From contig CAMORE010000033.1 in NCBI GenBank assembly GCA_946623365.1, forward strand, positions 1-18,642: a stretch of 18,642 nucleotides of DNA. Direction: 5' to 3'. Shown here piece by piece: positions 1 to 7,385 of this stretch. The position numbers were made by a program, and so were the translations under genes. Each line of letters opens with the position of its first letter. Position 1 is the stretch's first letter. The notes beneath the pieces were generated by a model that saw only the letters and a program-made list of their open reading frames with translations, did no database searches and had not been told where the DNA came from. The stretch is from an uncultured Acinetobacter sp. Its GTDB lineage: Bacteria; Cyanobacteriota; Vampirovibrionia; Gastranaerophilales; Gastranaerophilaceae.

Positions 1-628
1 TTTTATCTTTTAATTCTTGTATTTCGTATTTTAATCTGTTGAGTTCGCATGTGACAGGATCCGGAATTCTGTTATGCATCAAAATCCCATCACTGCTGAC
101 AATTTTTTGATGGACGACTCTTCCGGGTATACCGACAACTGTGCAATTATCAGGGACATTGTCAATAACGACGGAGCCTGCACCTATTCTGACATTATTT
201 CCGATTGTAATATTGCCTAAAACTTTAGCACCGGCGCCAATAATAACATTATTACCGATTGTAGGGTGACGCTTTCCATGCTCGGAGCCGGTTCCTCCTA
301 AAGTCACCTGCTGATAGATAAGAACGTCGTCTCCTATTATTGTTGTTTCACCAATGACAACTCCTTCTCCATGGTCAATAAAAAATCTTTGACCGATTCT
401 CGCTTTAGGGTGAATCTCAATGCCTGTTATAATTCTTGTCAAGTAGGAAATGTACCTTGGAAGAAACGGTATTTTCCAGTAAGCAAGTTTATGCGCAATT
501 CTGTGAAATAGAAGTGCTTGAAATCCGGGATAACAAAAAATAACTTCTGCCAAATTGTTAGCAGCAGGATCTTTTTCATATATAACTTTTATGTCTTCTT
601 TTATTTTATTTAGCGCTCTAAATATCAT
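1..628 (-). CDS. cysE: Serine O-acetyltransferase CysE (3' end outside window)
   Basis: Transfers acetyl from acetyl-CoA to L-serine, giving O-acetylserine, the first dedicated step of cysteine synthesis in the cytosol. I translated the minus strand from the ATG at 628-626; 209 codons are visible and the frame stays open at the window edge. The left-handed beta-helix hexapeptide repeats are clear, for example IGNNVIIGAGAKVLGNITIG. Family motifs include GIEIHPKARIG, IDHGEGVVIGET with the catalytic His region, VTLGGTG, KRHPTIG and the tail VVGIPGRVV. It lacks the long N-terminal extension of the enterobacterial enzyme and resembles the short Bacillus/cyanobacterial form (about 210-240 residues). 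An AAGGA ribosome site (complement of 634-638) precedes the start. It is divergent from the next gene, with a 93-bp shared upstream region. No cysK is visible. Confidence 0.95.
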   Translation of the reverse strand, partial: MIFRALNKIKEDIKVIYEKDPAANNLAEVIFCYPGFQALLFHRIAHKLAYWKIPFLPRYISYLTRIITGIEIHPKARIGQRFFIDHGEGVVIGETTIIGDDVLIYQQVTLGGTGSEHGKRHPTIGNNVIIGAGAKVLGNITIGNNVRIGAGSVVIDNVPDNCTVVGIPGRVVHQKIVSSDGILMHNRIPDPVTCELNRLKYEIQELKDK

Positions 629-692
629 ATTAATCCTTCATAGTTATAATAATTATAAAATATAAAAACTGCAAATCCAGTTTAACATGTGT

Positions 693-698
693 TATAAT
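693..698 (+). promoter_or_regulatory. Candidate -10 box for the 722 gene
   Basis: A perfect TATAAT lies 24 bases before the ATG at 722. The matching -35 region (about 669-675) is poor, so only the -10 is supported. The same short AT-rich region must also hold the cysE promoter on the other strand. Confidence 0.35.
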
Positions 699-721
699 AA
701 AAAAAATAGGAAAATTGATTA

Positions 722-1321
722 ATGTTTAAACGTAAATGTAAAATAACTTTTATAACTCATGGCGCAACAGTCCATTCAATGGAAGGAATAATAAGTGATT
801 CCGAAAAATTTCCGAAATTAAATGATGTCGGAGAAGAAGAAATAGAAAAAGTTTGTGAATATCTGACAAACAGAGGTGTTCATTATGACAAAATATACAC
901 GAGTTCTTCCGCAAGATGTACTCAATCTGCGCAAATTGTTGCAAAACTTTTTAAAAAAAGAATTACAACAATAGATTTACCTGCCCGTAAAATGGGCGAA
1001 TGGAGCGGAACGACTTTTTACGATATTTATAAACAGTATGGAGTAGATTCTATAACAAAAAAGCCTAAAGGCGGAGAAGGAATAAAAGAGTTTAATAACA
1101 GAGTTTTTAATGTAATTTCTAAGCTTGTTGAAGAAAATCATGGAAATAGAATAATAGTTGTTACGACTCCTGATGTTGTTCAAGCTGCAATTGCACTGAC
1201 GTTAAATTTAACACCGGAAAATCAATTCAAAAGTCTTATAAAAACAGGCTCACTAACACAAATCAGCTATTTTGTGGATGATTGGTCAAGTGTAATTTAT
1301 TCGGATTATCAACCTATATAG
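722..1321 (+). CDS. Histidine-phosphatase-fold protein with degenerate active site
   Basis: A 199-residue protein of the histidine phosphatase (phosphoglycerate mutase-like) superfamily. The fold is recognised from FITHGAT at the N-terminus, SSSARCTQSA (Arg65), GEWSG (Glu93), GGEGIKEFNNRV and IIVVTTPDVV near residue 144. In active members the first motif is RHG and the late motif carries a second catalytic His (SHGG or similar). Here His13 is kept, but the Arg before it is Thr12 and the second His position is Thr149. His13, Arg65 and Glu93 remain. It may be a weak or altered phosphatase, or a non-catalytic binding protein; no substrate can be named. The start follows an AGGA element about 10 bases upstream. 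It stands alone, divergent from cysE, with 156 bp to the next gene. Confidence 0.85.
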   Translation: MFKRKCKITFITHGATVHSMEGIISDSEKFPKLNDVGEEEIEKVCEYLTNRGVHYDKIYTSSSARCTQSAQIVAKLFKKRITTIDLPARKMGEWSGTTFYDIYKQYGVDSITKKPKGGEGIKEFNNRVFNVISKLVEENHGNRIIVVTTPDVVQAAIALTLNLTPENQFKSLIKTGSLTQISYFVDDWSSVIYSDYQPI

Positions 1322-1408
1322 TTTTATTTTGTTATCGTTTGACTTACTTCTTGTAAAAAAAATTTCAGTACGATAATATAAATTCAGTAAGGTATTTTTT
1401 CTTTAAAA

Positions 1409-1455
1409 GTTCCTGCGGGAACAGTTATCATCGGTATTTATTTTAAGAATATAAT
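1409..1455 (+). promoter_or_regulatory. Small hairpin and -10 box upstream of the exporter
   Basis: The 156-bp gap before the exporter gene holds a perfect 5-bp hairpin, GTTCC-TGCG-GGAAC (1409-1422), then a TATAAT box at 1450-1455, 22 bases before the ATG. No good -35 is seen 17 bp upstream of that box. The hairpin is not followed by a T-run, so it is not a standard terminator; it could be an operator. Low certainty. Confidence 0.3.
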
Positions 1456-1477
1456 ACCCCTTACGGAAGGATAGTTA

Positions 1478-3043
1478 ATGGAAAACGGAATAGCAGAAGA
1501 AAGGCGGGAGCCTGCTGTTAATCCTTGGCTGGTTACAATTCCTCTTGTTACGGCAGCTTTTTTATTTGCACTGAATGAAACAATTGCAAACGTGGCTCTT
1601 CCTTATATTGCGGGGACAATATCAATAAGCAGAAATGAATCAACTTGGATTGTTACCAGTTATCTGGTTGCAAGTTCTATAATAATTCCGTCTATAGGAT
1701 ATTTATGCAAGACTTTTGGAAGAAAAAATTATTTTATATTTTCGATTGTGTTATTTACGCTTGCTTCATTTCTTTGCGGAATATCACGTTCAATGATAAT
1801 GGTAATTTTATCAAGGTTTTTGCAGGGAATTGGCGGCGGTGCAATTTTACCGTTAGTGCAAGCTATTATGATGGAGATTTTCCCTCAAAAAGAATGGGGA
1901 AAAGCAATGTCATTATATGGTTTTGCATTCGTAATTGCACCAATTTTAGGGCCTGTCATTGGCGGATGGCTTACTGAAAATTGGTCATGGCCATGGATAT
2001 TTTTTATTAATGTTCCGTTTGGAATAGCATGCGCTATGTCAGTTAATAAACTTGTTTCTGACCCTCCTTACGCAAAACAACAAGCAGGAGCGAAAATGGA
2101 CTTTTTCGGATTTGGAATGCTTGTTATTTGGATTTTACTTTTGCAGGTTGTACTGGATAAAGGAAATGATGCAGGATGGTTTGATGCTTCTTGGATTTGC
2201 TGGCTTACAGGAATATCAACAACTGCCGGAATATTATTCTTTTATTCTCAATTTAAGAATAAAAAAGATCCGCTGTTGAATTTAGCACTATTAAAGGATT
2301 TAAACTTTTTATTCGGCACTTTGATTCAAATGGTTCTTTTATTTGTTCTAATAGCTTCTGCTATGCTTTTACCTTCTATGCTTCAGGGACTTATGGGTTA
2401 TACCGCGTTTTTAGGAGGCGTTTCAATGCTTCCGAGAGGCCTTGGAAGCTTGTGCGGATTAGTTATACTGGTCGTATTTACAGGTAAAGTTCCCGAAAAA
2501 ATTTCTTGTCTTATTGGTTTAGTACTGATAGGACTGGGCGGATTTTTGTTCGGGCTTTTAAATATGCAAATATCGCTATCAAGTGTTTTTATTCCGAATT
2601 TCTTTTACGGTGTCGGCATGGTTATGGCTATGACTCCGGTTATTAATTTGTCTTGTGCTACGTTAAAGAAAGAAGATTTAACGATGGGAAGTTCTATGCA
2701 AAACTTGATGAAAAATCTTGGAGCATCTTTTGGAACTTCTATTGCAACAACTTGCATTTCAAGGTTTTCTCAAGCACACCAAAATATGATGGTAGGATAT
2801 TTGAATGAACTTAATCCTGTTTTTGAAGAAAGAGTAAAAGGAGCTGCGTCAAATCTTATGCAATACATTGTCGACCCTGAAACGGCAAATTATATGGCGC
2901 ATAAATTAATGCATTTTTCTTTAATGGAACAATCTACCCTTTGGGCTTTTATTGATACTTTCAGAATATTTGCTCTTGCAAGTTTTGTTATTATTCCGCT
3001 TCTTCTGCTAATGAAAGAGCAAACAAAATCCAATAATACTTAA
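1478..3043 (+). CDS. DHA2-family (EmrB/QacA-type) multidrug MFS transporter
   Basis: A 521-residue inner-membrane drug:proton antiporter of the major facilitator superfamily, 14-helix DHA2 branch. Evidence: the ETIANVALPYIAG motif in helix 1, TWIVTSYLVA leading into helix 2, a GxxxxxGRK loop (GYLCKTFGRK), RFLQGIGGGAILPL in helix 4, the motif-C region IAPILGPVIGGWL in helix 5, and WPWIFFINVPFG in helix 6. About fourteen hydrophobic segments run to the cytoplasmic tail. EmrB has Asp before TIAN in helix 1; here it is Asn-Glu, so an acidic residue is kept one position along. Length is normal (about 510). A GGAAGG ribosome site lies 7 bases before the ATG. The usual membrane-fusion partner (EmrA) and a TetR/MarR regulator are absent from both sides. 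Substrate unknown. Confidence 0.93.
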   Translation: MENGIAEERREPAVNPWLVTIPLVTAAFLFALNETIANVALPYIAGTISISRNESTWIVTSYLVASSIIIPSIGYLCKTFGRKNYFIFSIVLFTLASFLCGISRSMIMVILSRFLQGIGGGAILPLVQAIMMEIFPQKEWGKAMSLYGFAFVIAPILGPVIGGWLTENWSWPWIFFINVPFGIACAMSVNKLVSDPPYAKQQAGAKMDFFGFGMLVIWILLLQVVLDKGNDAGWFDASWICWLTGISTTAGILFFYSQFKNKKDPLLNLALLKDLNFLFGTLIQMVLLFVLIASAMLLPSMLQGLMGYTAFLGGVSMLPRGLGSLCGLVILVVFTGKVPEKISCLIGLVLIGLGGFLFGLLNMQISLSSVFIPNFFYGVGMVMAMTPVINLSCATLKKEDLTMGSSMQNLMKNLGASFGTSIATTCISRFSQAHQNMMVGYLNELNPVFEERVKGAASNLMQYIVDPETANYMAHKLMHFSLMEQSTLWAFIDTFRIFALASFVIIPLLLLMKEQTKSNNT

Positions 3044-3055
3044 TATAAAAGTTTA

Positions 3056-3084
3056 TTGTTTTAATCGGATTTTCATGGTACAAT
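3056..3084 (+). promoter_or_regulatory. Promoter of the SRP RNA gene
   Basis: TTGTTT (3056-3061), a 17-bp spacer and TACAAT (3079-3084) form a good sigma-70-type promoter. It predicts transcription start at about 3091, the first base of the terminal stem of the RNA, which supports both calls. The promoter begins 12 bp after the exporter stop codon. Confidence 0.7.
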
Positions 3085-3090
3085 CTTGTT

Positions 3091-3348
3091 ACCGTACTCC
3101 GCGGGGATTGTGGCGAATCTCTTGACCCCAGTGACTTGGGGGCGCAGAGCCTGCTGTGAGGGGTATAGTAAAAATGCCTATGTCTATAGGGTTGTTGATA
3201 ACTTAAAATATGATGGCGTAAAATATCGAACCGTGTCAGGATGGAAACATAGCAGCACTAAGGTAATCTTTGCGGGTGTTATAATTTTAAGAAGAAGATT
3301 CTGTATACAAAAACATTTTTAGTATATTTCGATAGGCAGTGGTACGGT
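3091..3348 (+). ncRNA. ffs: Signal recognition particle RNA, long form
   Basis: The RNA scaffold of the signal recognition particle, binding Ffh for co-translational membrane targeting. The conserved Ffh-binding hairpin is at 3233-3258: GUG UCAGG AUG GAAA CAU AGCAG CAC. It has the typical UCAGG/AGCAG internal loop capped by a GNRA tetraloop. The ends pair perfectly, ACCGTAC (3091-3097) with GTACGGT (3342-3348), then a T-run. At about 258 nt it matches the Bacillus-type long RNA with an added 5'/3' (Alu-like) domain, not the ~110-nt short form. Inner stems include CCCCA/TGGGG (3126-3141) and CCTAT/ATAGG (3177-3190). An ORF through the RNA is incidental. Alu-domain details were not verified base by base. 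Confidence 0.9.
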
Positions 3349-3421
3349 TTTTTTGTTTTTTATTTGTTTATTTTGTAATTTTTACATTATTTAAATCATG
3401 TACTAAGGATAAATAATATGT

Positions 3422-3427
3422 TATAAT
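3422..3427 (+). promoter_or_regulatory. Candidate -10 box for the helicase gene
   Basis: A perfect TATAAT 33 bases before the ATG at 3460, in an AT-rich 110-bp gap after the SRP RNA T-run. No convincing -35 is seen at the right distance. AAAGGGAGAG (3448-3457) is the ribosome site for the helicase. Confidence 0.4.
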
Positions 3428-3459
3428 TTCAACATTATATAAGTACAAAGGGAGAGATA

Positions 3460-6400
3460 ATGTTACAGGAAGCTACCAGAGCAATTAATTCAGCATTTAA
3501 TAACAGTTTTATAAAAAAATTGAGCCAATATTTACATGATTGTGTAAGAGAAGAGGTTAAGAGTTCCACATTCAGGAATCTTAAAGCCGACAAAGACAAT
3601 AAATGGATTTTTTTGAATGAAGAAGACACTTTGTTTACTCAAGGTCTTGAGTATTTGAAGCTGGAAGGGTCTGACCCTAAAATAACCGAGCTTATGATAC
3701 AAGCTGATACAAGTCAAAAAGATAAATATCTAATCTATGGATATTTATTCTTAACGGGGAAAAGTAAATCAGGCAGAAAAAATGAATTCTTAACCCCGCT
3801 TTTGTACGCACCTTGTCATTTGGAACGTAATGGTGTGAATATTAACTGTATGCTTACCGATGAATTTATTTCTCTTAATACAGGTGCTCTTACGGCTTTA
3901 ATGAAGAAATCTGATGATGAAGATGAAACGGAATCTTTATTAGAAGGTCTTTTAGATGTTGTACCGTCTGTTCCAATTACTCAAGAAAAACTCGATGTAT
4001 TTTTGACTACTTTAAAATCGATTGTTCCGGATATCGATATTTCTCTTGATGCAGCCGGAAAAATAGAAGAGGATAATATAACTAAAGATTTTTATAATGA
4101 AAAAATTGATTCCGGAAACATAGAGGAATTAATAGAAGCCGAAGAAGGTGTAAATGAATTAATAAAAAAACAAGCAATGAAGCTTGATAAAATTAATATA
4201 ACAAATCAGTGTGCAATAATTCTTACAAAACGTCCGTCTGCAACAGCAGGAGTTTTGCACGAACTTACTCAAATCTCGGAAAAACCAAGCGGAATATACA
4301 GGGAAACGGTTTTAAATATTATAAATGAAGAATATACACAATCAAAACCTGTAGATTCTCAGCAAAAATCATTGGATAACTTTTTCCCTGTTACACCTCT
4401 GTCTTTATCAGATGCGCAGCTTAATGTTATAAAAAATGTGGAAAATTCACGCCTTGTATCTGTTTTTGGACCTCCGGGGACAGGAAAATCGCAAACTATA
4501 GTTAATCTAGCGGCTCATCTTATCGCTAACGGAAAAACGGTATTAATAGCTTCAAGAATGGATAAAGCTGTAGATGTTGTAGCAGAAAGGCTTAATGAAC
4601 TCGGCGCTCCGTTTTTGGCATTGAGAGCAGGACGATTAAACTATCAAAGAGAACTTTCAATGCAATTACAGGATCTTCTTGCCGAAAAAATCGATTTAAA
4701 TGACGGGGCAGAAAATTCCGTAATTTATGATGTTTCAGATATGGAAGAATTACTCAAAGCAATATCTGATTTAGAAAAAAAATCCGAAAAAATAATTAAA
4801 CTGGAAGAAGAATGGTATGGAGTAAATGAGAGAATAAAACTTGAAGAACCTCAACACAAAAATCATCTTTATATTACAAGAAATCTTAAAGGTGACGAGA
4901 TTCAAACGATAGAATCTACTATCTTAAATCTTTCGGCTAATCAGGAAAAATCAGGATTTTTTGCGGGGCTCAAAAATATTTCGGCACAGAATAATCTTAA
5001 GAAAATTTTAGGAATCAGAAATTTTGACGTGAATAATGAAAATCTATCAATTCTTCAAACCGAATTAGAATTTGCAAAACTTATCTACGAAGCAAGAAAA
5101 ATAGAAACAGAAATACAAAAAATAGGAAATATTCATGTTTTATCGGAACAAATAAGAACCTTAAAGAAAAAACAAAAAAGACTGGCAATTGATATACTAA
5201 AAAATAAGCGTAGAGAAGCGTTAAGAGGCTTGATGCAAGACCCTGTCAAACGCCAACGATTATTTGTTCACTCTAAATCTTTAACGGAAAGAAAGAAAAA
5301 TCTTCAAAACAGACTTCTTGAGCAGGAAGATTTCAGACCGTTGTTGGAAGCATTCCCTTGCTGGTGCGTAACAACATACGCAGCTTCAGGCTCTTTGCCT
5401 TTAAAGCCGGGTTTGTTTGATGTTGCAATAATTGATGAAGCTTCACAATGTGATATTGCAAGCTGTTTCCCTATTTTATTCAGAGCAAAAAAAGCGGTAG
5501 TGGTTGGGGATGACAAGCAGCTTCCTCATTTATCGTTCTTGGAAAAGGCTAAAGAACAATCGTTTATGTCCCAGTATGGAATTGGTGACAGGTATCAGTT
5601 AATGTGGAGATTCAGAACTAATTCGATGTTTGATTTAGCAAATTATTATTCTATGCATCCTGTACTGTTAGATGAACATTTTAGGAGTCTTCCGCCAATT
5701 ATAAACTATTCAAACAAGGAATTCTATGGCGGACGTATAAAGGTAATGAGAAGGAATGATAATTCTAAAAAAGTTATAGAAACAGTCGTTGTTCCGGATG
5801 GAAAGGTAGATTTTGACGCAACAAGAAATCTTCCGGAAATAGAAGCTTTAGTAAAAAGGTTACACGAAATTGTTGTGGAAGATGAGCGGAAAGGCGCAAA
5901 TGAAGGAAAATCCCCTGTATCTATCGGTATAATATCACCGTTTAGAGCGCAAGTCGAGCAACTGAAAATATCTGTTTCCAAAGTTTTATCAGAGCATATG
6001 ATGGAAAAACACCAGATAGAAATAGGTACCGCTCACACTTTCCAAGGGGATGAAAGAGATATTATTCTTATGTCCTGGGCATATGCAAATAATAGTTTCC
6101 CGCAAAGTTTAATATTTTTACAAAAACCGAATTTGTTTAATGTTGCAATTACAAGAGCAAGGTATCAAATGATTAACTTCATTTCCAAAGACCCGAGAGA
6201 ACTTCCTGAAGGAATTTTAAGAAGTTATTTGGGTTTTGTATCAGAGTATGAAAATCGTTATAACCTTTCTAAATCAGAGGATTTTGATGAAAATGTTTAT
6301 AAGAATTCTTTTGAAAAAGAAGTTGCAGATGCATTTCGTTCGCTTGGGAGAAAAGTTACTTGCGGAGTCGATATAGCAGGATTGAGCGCTGATTTGGTTG

Positions 6401-6582
6401 TTGATGATAAGTTTGTAATAGAGTGCGATGGAGTTGAAGATAAAACCATCTCAAGAGTATCAAATATGAAAAAACAAGCGATTATAGAACGCTCAGGATT
6501 AAAAGTTTCAAGAATATCCGCAAGAGAGTGGCAATATTCATCAAAGGCTTGTATAGACAGAATCCTGAACAGTAATATATAA
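3460..6582 (+). CDS. Upf1-like SF1 helicase fused to a PD-(D/E)xK nuclease
   Basis: A 1040-residue superfamily 1 helicase with a C-terminal restriction-like nuclease. The N-terminal ~330 residues resemble the DUF4011-type region of these proteins (LLYAPCHLERNGVNI; SATAGVLHELTQI). Helicase motifs: Walker A GPPGTGKS (337-344), DEAS (659-662), GDDKQLP (683-689), DEHFRSLPP (738-746), HTFQGDERD (859-867) and NVAITRAR (894-901). A charged, probably coiled-coil insert fills about 410-630. The tail fits the REase_MTES_1575/Vsr-like fold: EKEV (952-955), ADLVV with Asp978, and IECDG with Glu988 and Asp990. The enzyme probably unwinds and cuts nucleic acid. Such fusions often occur in defence loci, but no defence partner gene is next to it. 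An AAAGGGAGAG site sets the start. The precise cellular role is not known. Confidence 0.9.
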   Translation: MLQEATRAINSAFNNSFIKKLSQYLHDCVREEVKSSTFRNLKADKDNKWIFLNEEDTLFTQGLEYLKLEGSDPKITELMIQADTSQKDKYLIYGYLFLTGKSKSGRKNEFLTPLLYAPCHLERNGVNINCMLTDEFISLNTGALTALMKKSDDEDETESLLEGLLDVVPSVPITQEKLDVFLTTLKSIVPDIDISLDAAGKIEEDNITKDFYNEKIDSGNIEELIEAEEGVNELIKKQAMKLDKINITNQCAIILTKRPSATAGVLHELTQISEKPSGIYRETVLNIINEEYTQSKPVDSQQKSLDNFFPVTPLSLSDAQLNVIKNVENSRLVSVFGPPGTGKSQTIVNLAAHLIANGKTVLIASRMDKAVDVVAERLNELGAPFLALRAGRLNYQRELSMQLQDLLAEKIDLNDGAENSVIYDVSDMEELLKAISDLEKKSEKIIKLEEEWYGVNERIKLEEPQHKNHLYITRNLKGDEIQTIESTILNLSANQEKSGFFAGLKNISAQNNLKKILGIRNFDVNNENLSILQTELEFAKLIYEARKIETEIQKIGNIHVLSEQIRTLKKKQKRLAIDILKNKRREALRGLMQDPVKRQRLFVHSKSLTERKKNLQNRLLEQEDFRPLLEAFPCWCVTTYAASGSLPLKPGLFDVAIIDEASQCDIASCFPILFRAKKAVVVGDDKQLPHLSFLEKAKEQSFMSQYGIGDRYQLMWRFRTNSMFDLANYYSMHPVLLDEHFRSLPPIINYSNKEFYGGRIKVMRRNDNSKKVIETVVVPDGKVDFDATRNLPEIEALVKRLHEIVVEDERKGANEGKSPVSIGIISPFRAQVEQLKISVSKVLSEHMMEKHQIEIGTAHTFQGDERDIILMSWAYANNSFPQSLIFLQKPNLFNVAITRARYQMINFISKDPRELPEGILRSYLGFVSEYENRYNLSKSEDFDENVYKNSFEKEVADAFRSLGRKVTCGVDIAGLSADLVVDDKFVIECDGVEDKTISRVSNMKKQAIIERSGLKVSRISAREWQYSSKACIDRILNSNI

Positions 6583-6744
6583 AAAAGCCGTAAAGATTTT
6601 ATTTCTCTATATCTATCTTCTTTCTTCGTTTTTTATACTAAATAAAAGAAAGCATATGAAATTAATGTCTGATTTAAAAAGAGATGTACGATGCAAAGAT
6701 TAAAAAACAAAGAAATATAAGACGATAAAAAAGCAGCAAAAAAT
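6583..6744. other. Gene-free AT-rich stretch after the helicase
   Basis: The first part of the 372-bp gap between the helicase and the 81-codon gene. It is very AT-rich with only very short open frames, such as 15 codons from an ATG at about 6657. I see no convincing terminator hairpin, RNA gene or repeat in it. Confidence 0.5.
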
Positions 6745-6774
6745 GAAATGTTAAGAAATGTTGCGAAATGTTAA
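6745..6774 (+). repeat. Three tandem 10-bp repeats upstream of a promoter
   Basis: Three back-to-back units: GAAATGTTAA, GAAATGTTGC, GAAATGTTAA. The 10-bp period is close to one DNA turn, so a protein bound to each unit would sit on the same face. The array ends 15 bp before the -35 box at 6790, the position expected for activator or repressor sites. No cognate regulator is identified; the HxlR-type gene at 7386 is the nearest candidate. Confidence 0.6.
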
Positions 6775-6789
6775 GCAAAAATTAAAATC

Positions 6790-6818
6790 TTTACATTTGA
6801 CTCAAACCCTGTCATAAT
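6790..6818 (+). promoter_or_regulatory. Strong predicted promoter for the 81-codon gene
   Basis: TTTACA (6790-6795), a 17-bp spacer and CATAAT (6813-6818); five of six bases match consensus in each box. The predicted start is about 6825, exactly the first base of the TAGAA tract, leaving a 5' leader of about 130 nt before the ATG at 6955. Confidence 0.6.
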
Positions 6819-6824
6819 GCCCTC

Positions 6825-6869
6825 TAGAATAGAATAGAATAGAATAGAATAGAATAGAATAGAATAGAA
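6825..6869 (+). repeat. TAGAA microsatellite, nine perfect copies
   Basis: Nine uninterrupted copies of the pentamer TAGAA (45 bp) directly downstream of the predicted promoter, in the initially transcribed region. Long perfect short-unit tracts change copy number by strand slippage in bacteria. Because the tract is untranslated, length change would act on transcription or the leader RNA, not on a reading frame. Confidence 0.97.
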
Positions 6870-6954
6870 AAATTGTACCCTTTTTCGCTAAAGTTCGTAA
6901 AAAATATGCCGTTATATATCATGTAGTATATTATTTTGGCGAGAGGATATTATT

Positions 6955-7200
6955 ATGTCAGGAACAATTGGCGGATTTGGCGGTTATTCAAACTTTTATG
7001 GCAGGAATCTTAACAGCAGAAATTTGAACAATAATGCTGTTAAAAAAGACGAAACCTCTGATAATAATCAAGTTTTTCAAAAGATAGAACCGTGTTATGC
7101 GAAAAAAACATTAGCTCAAATTAAAATTTATAAAGTAACGATAGATCCGGAAAAGATTAAAAACAACATAAAAAACAATAACAAAACGCAGAATAAGTAA
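6955..7200 (+). CDS. Small Gly/Asn-rich protein of unknown function
   Basis: An 81-residue protein I do not recognise. The first ~30 residues are rich in Gly, Tyr/Phe and Asn (GGFGGYSNFYGRN, then NLNSRNLNNN). A middle part contains KIEPCYAKKTLAQIKIYKVTID, and the tail is Lys/Asn-rich and probably disordered. There is no signal peptide or membrane segment, and the protein looks basic. Translation is supported by a GAGAGGA ribosome site (6941-6947) 7 bases before the ATG and by the promoter and repeats upstream. It ends 185 bp before the HxlR-type gene. The single Cys and Tyr/Phe/Gly content might suit a surface or assembly role, but that is only a guess. Confidence 0.65.
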   Translation: MSGTIGGFGGYSNFYGRNLNSRNLNNNAVKKDETSDNNQVFQKIEPCYAKKTLAQIKIYKVTIDPEKIKNNIKNNNKTQNK

Positions 7201-7322
7201 AAAATAGGGTGATCAAGAAAAAACTTGTATATACGAGAATCCGGCTTTTATTAAATTATATTTTGCAAAAATGTCCAGTTTTGACTTGTCAGTCACTATC
7301 TTTTTTTGTTGAAACTTTTTGA

Positions 7323-7379
7323 AATATCATATATAACCACTAAATTGATATTCTCATAAGAAGAAAGAAATGATATAAT
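7323..7379 (+). promoter_or_regulatory. Promoter with overlapping inverted repeat; predicts a leaderless mRNA
   Basis: TTCTCA (7351-7356), 17 bp, TATAAT (7374-7379). The expected transcription start (about 7386) coincides with the ATG of the HxlR-type gene, and no Shine-Dalgarno lies between the -10 and the ATG. An inverted repeat, AATATCA (7323-7329) and TGATATT (7346-7352), overlaps the -35 by two bases and is a candidate autoregulatory operator. The rest of the 7201-7385 gap shows no clear terminator. Confidence 0.5.
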
Positions 7380-7385
7380 CAAGAT

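Noticed and set aside
1339..1377. Promoter TTGACT with GATAAT upstream of the exporter
   Set aside because: The spacer is 27 bp, too long for a sigma-70 promoter.
3086..3322. 78-codon open frame on the plus strand
   Set aside because: It lies inside the SRP RNA, has no ribosome site, and the RNA structure, promoter and T-run explain the sequence.
6825..6869. CRISPR-like array
   Set aside because: The repeats are contiguous 5-mers with no spacers; no cas genes are present.
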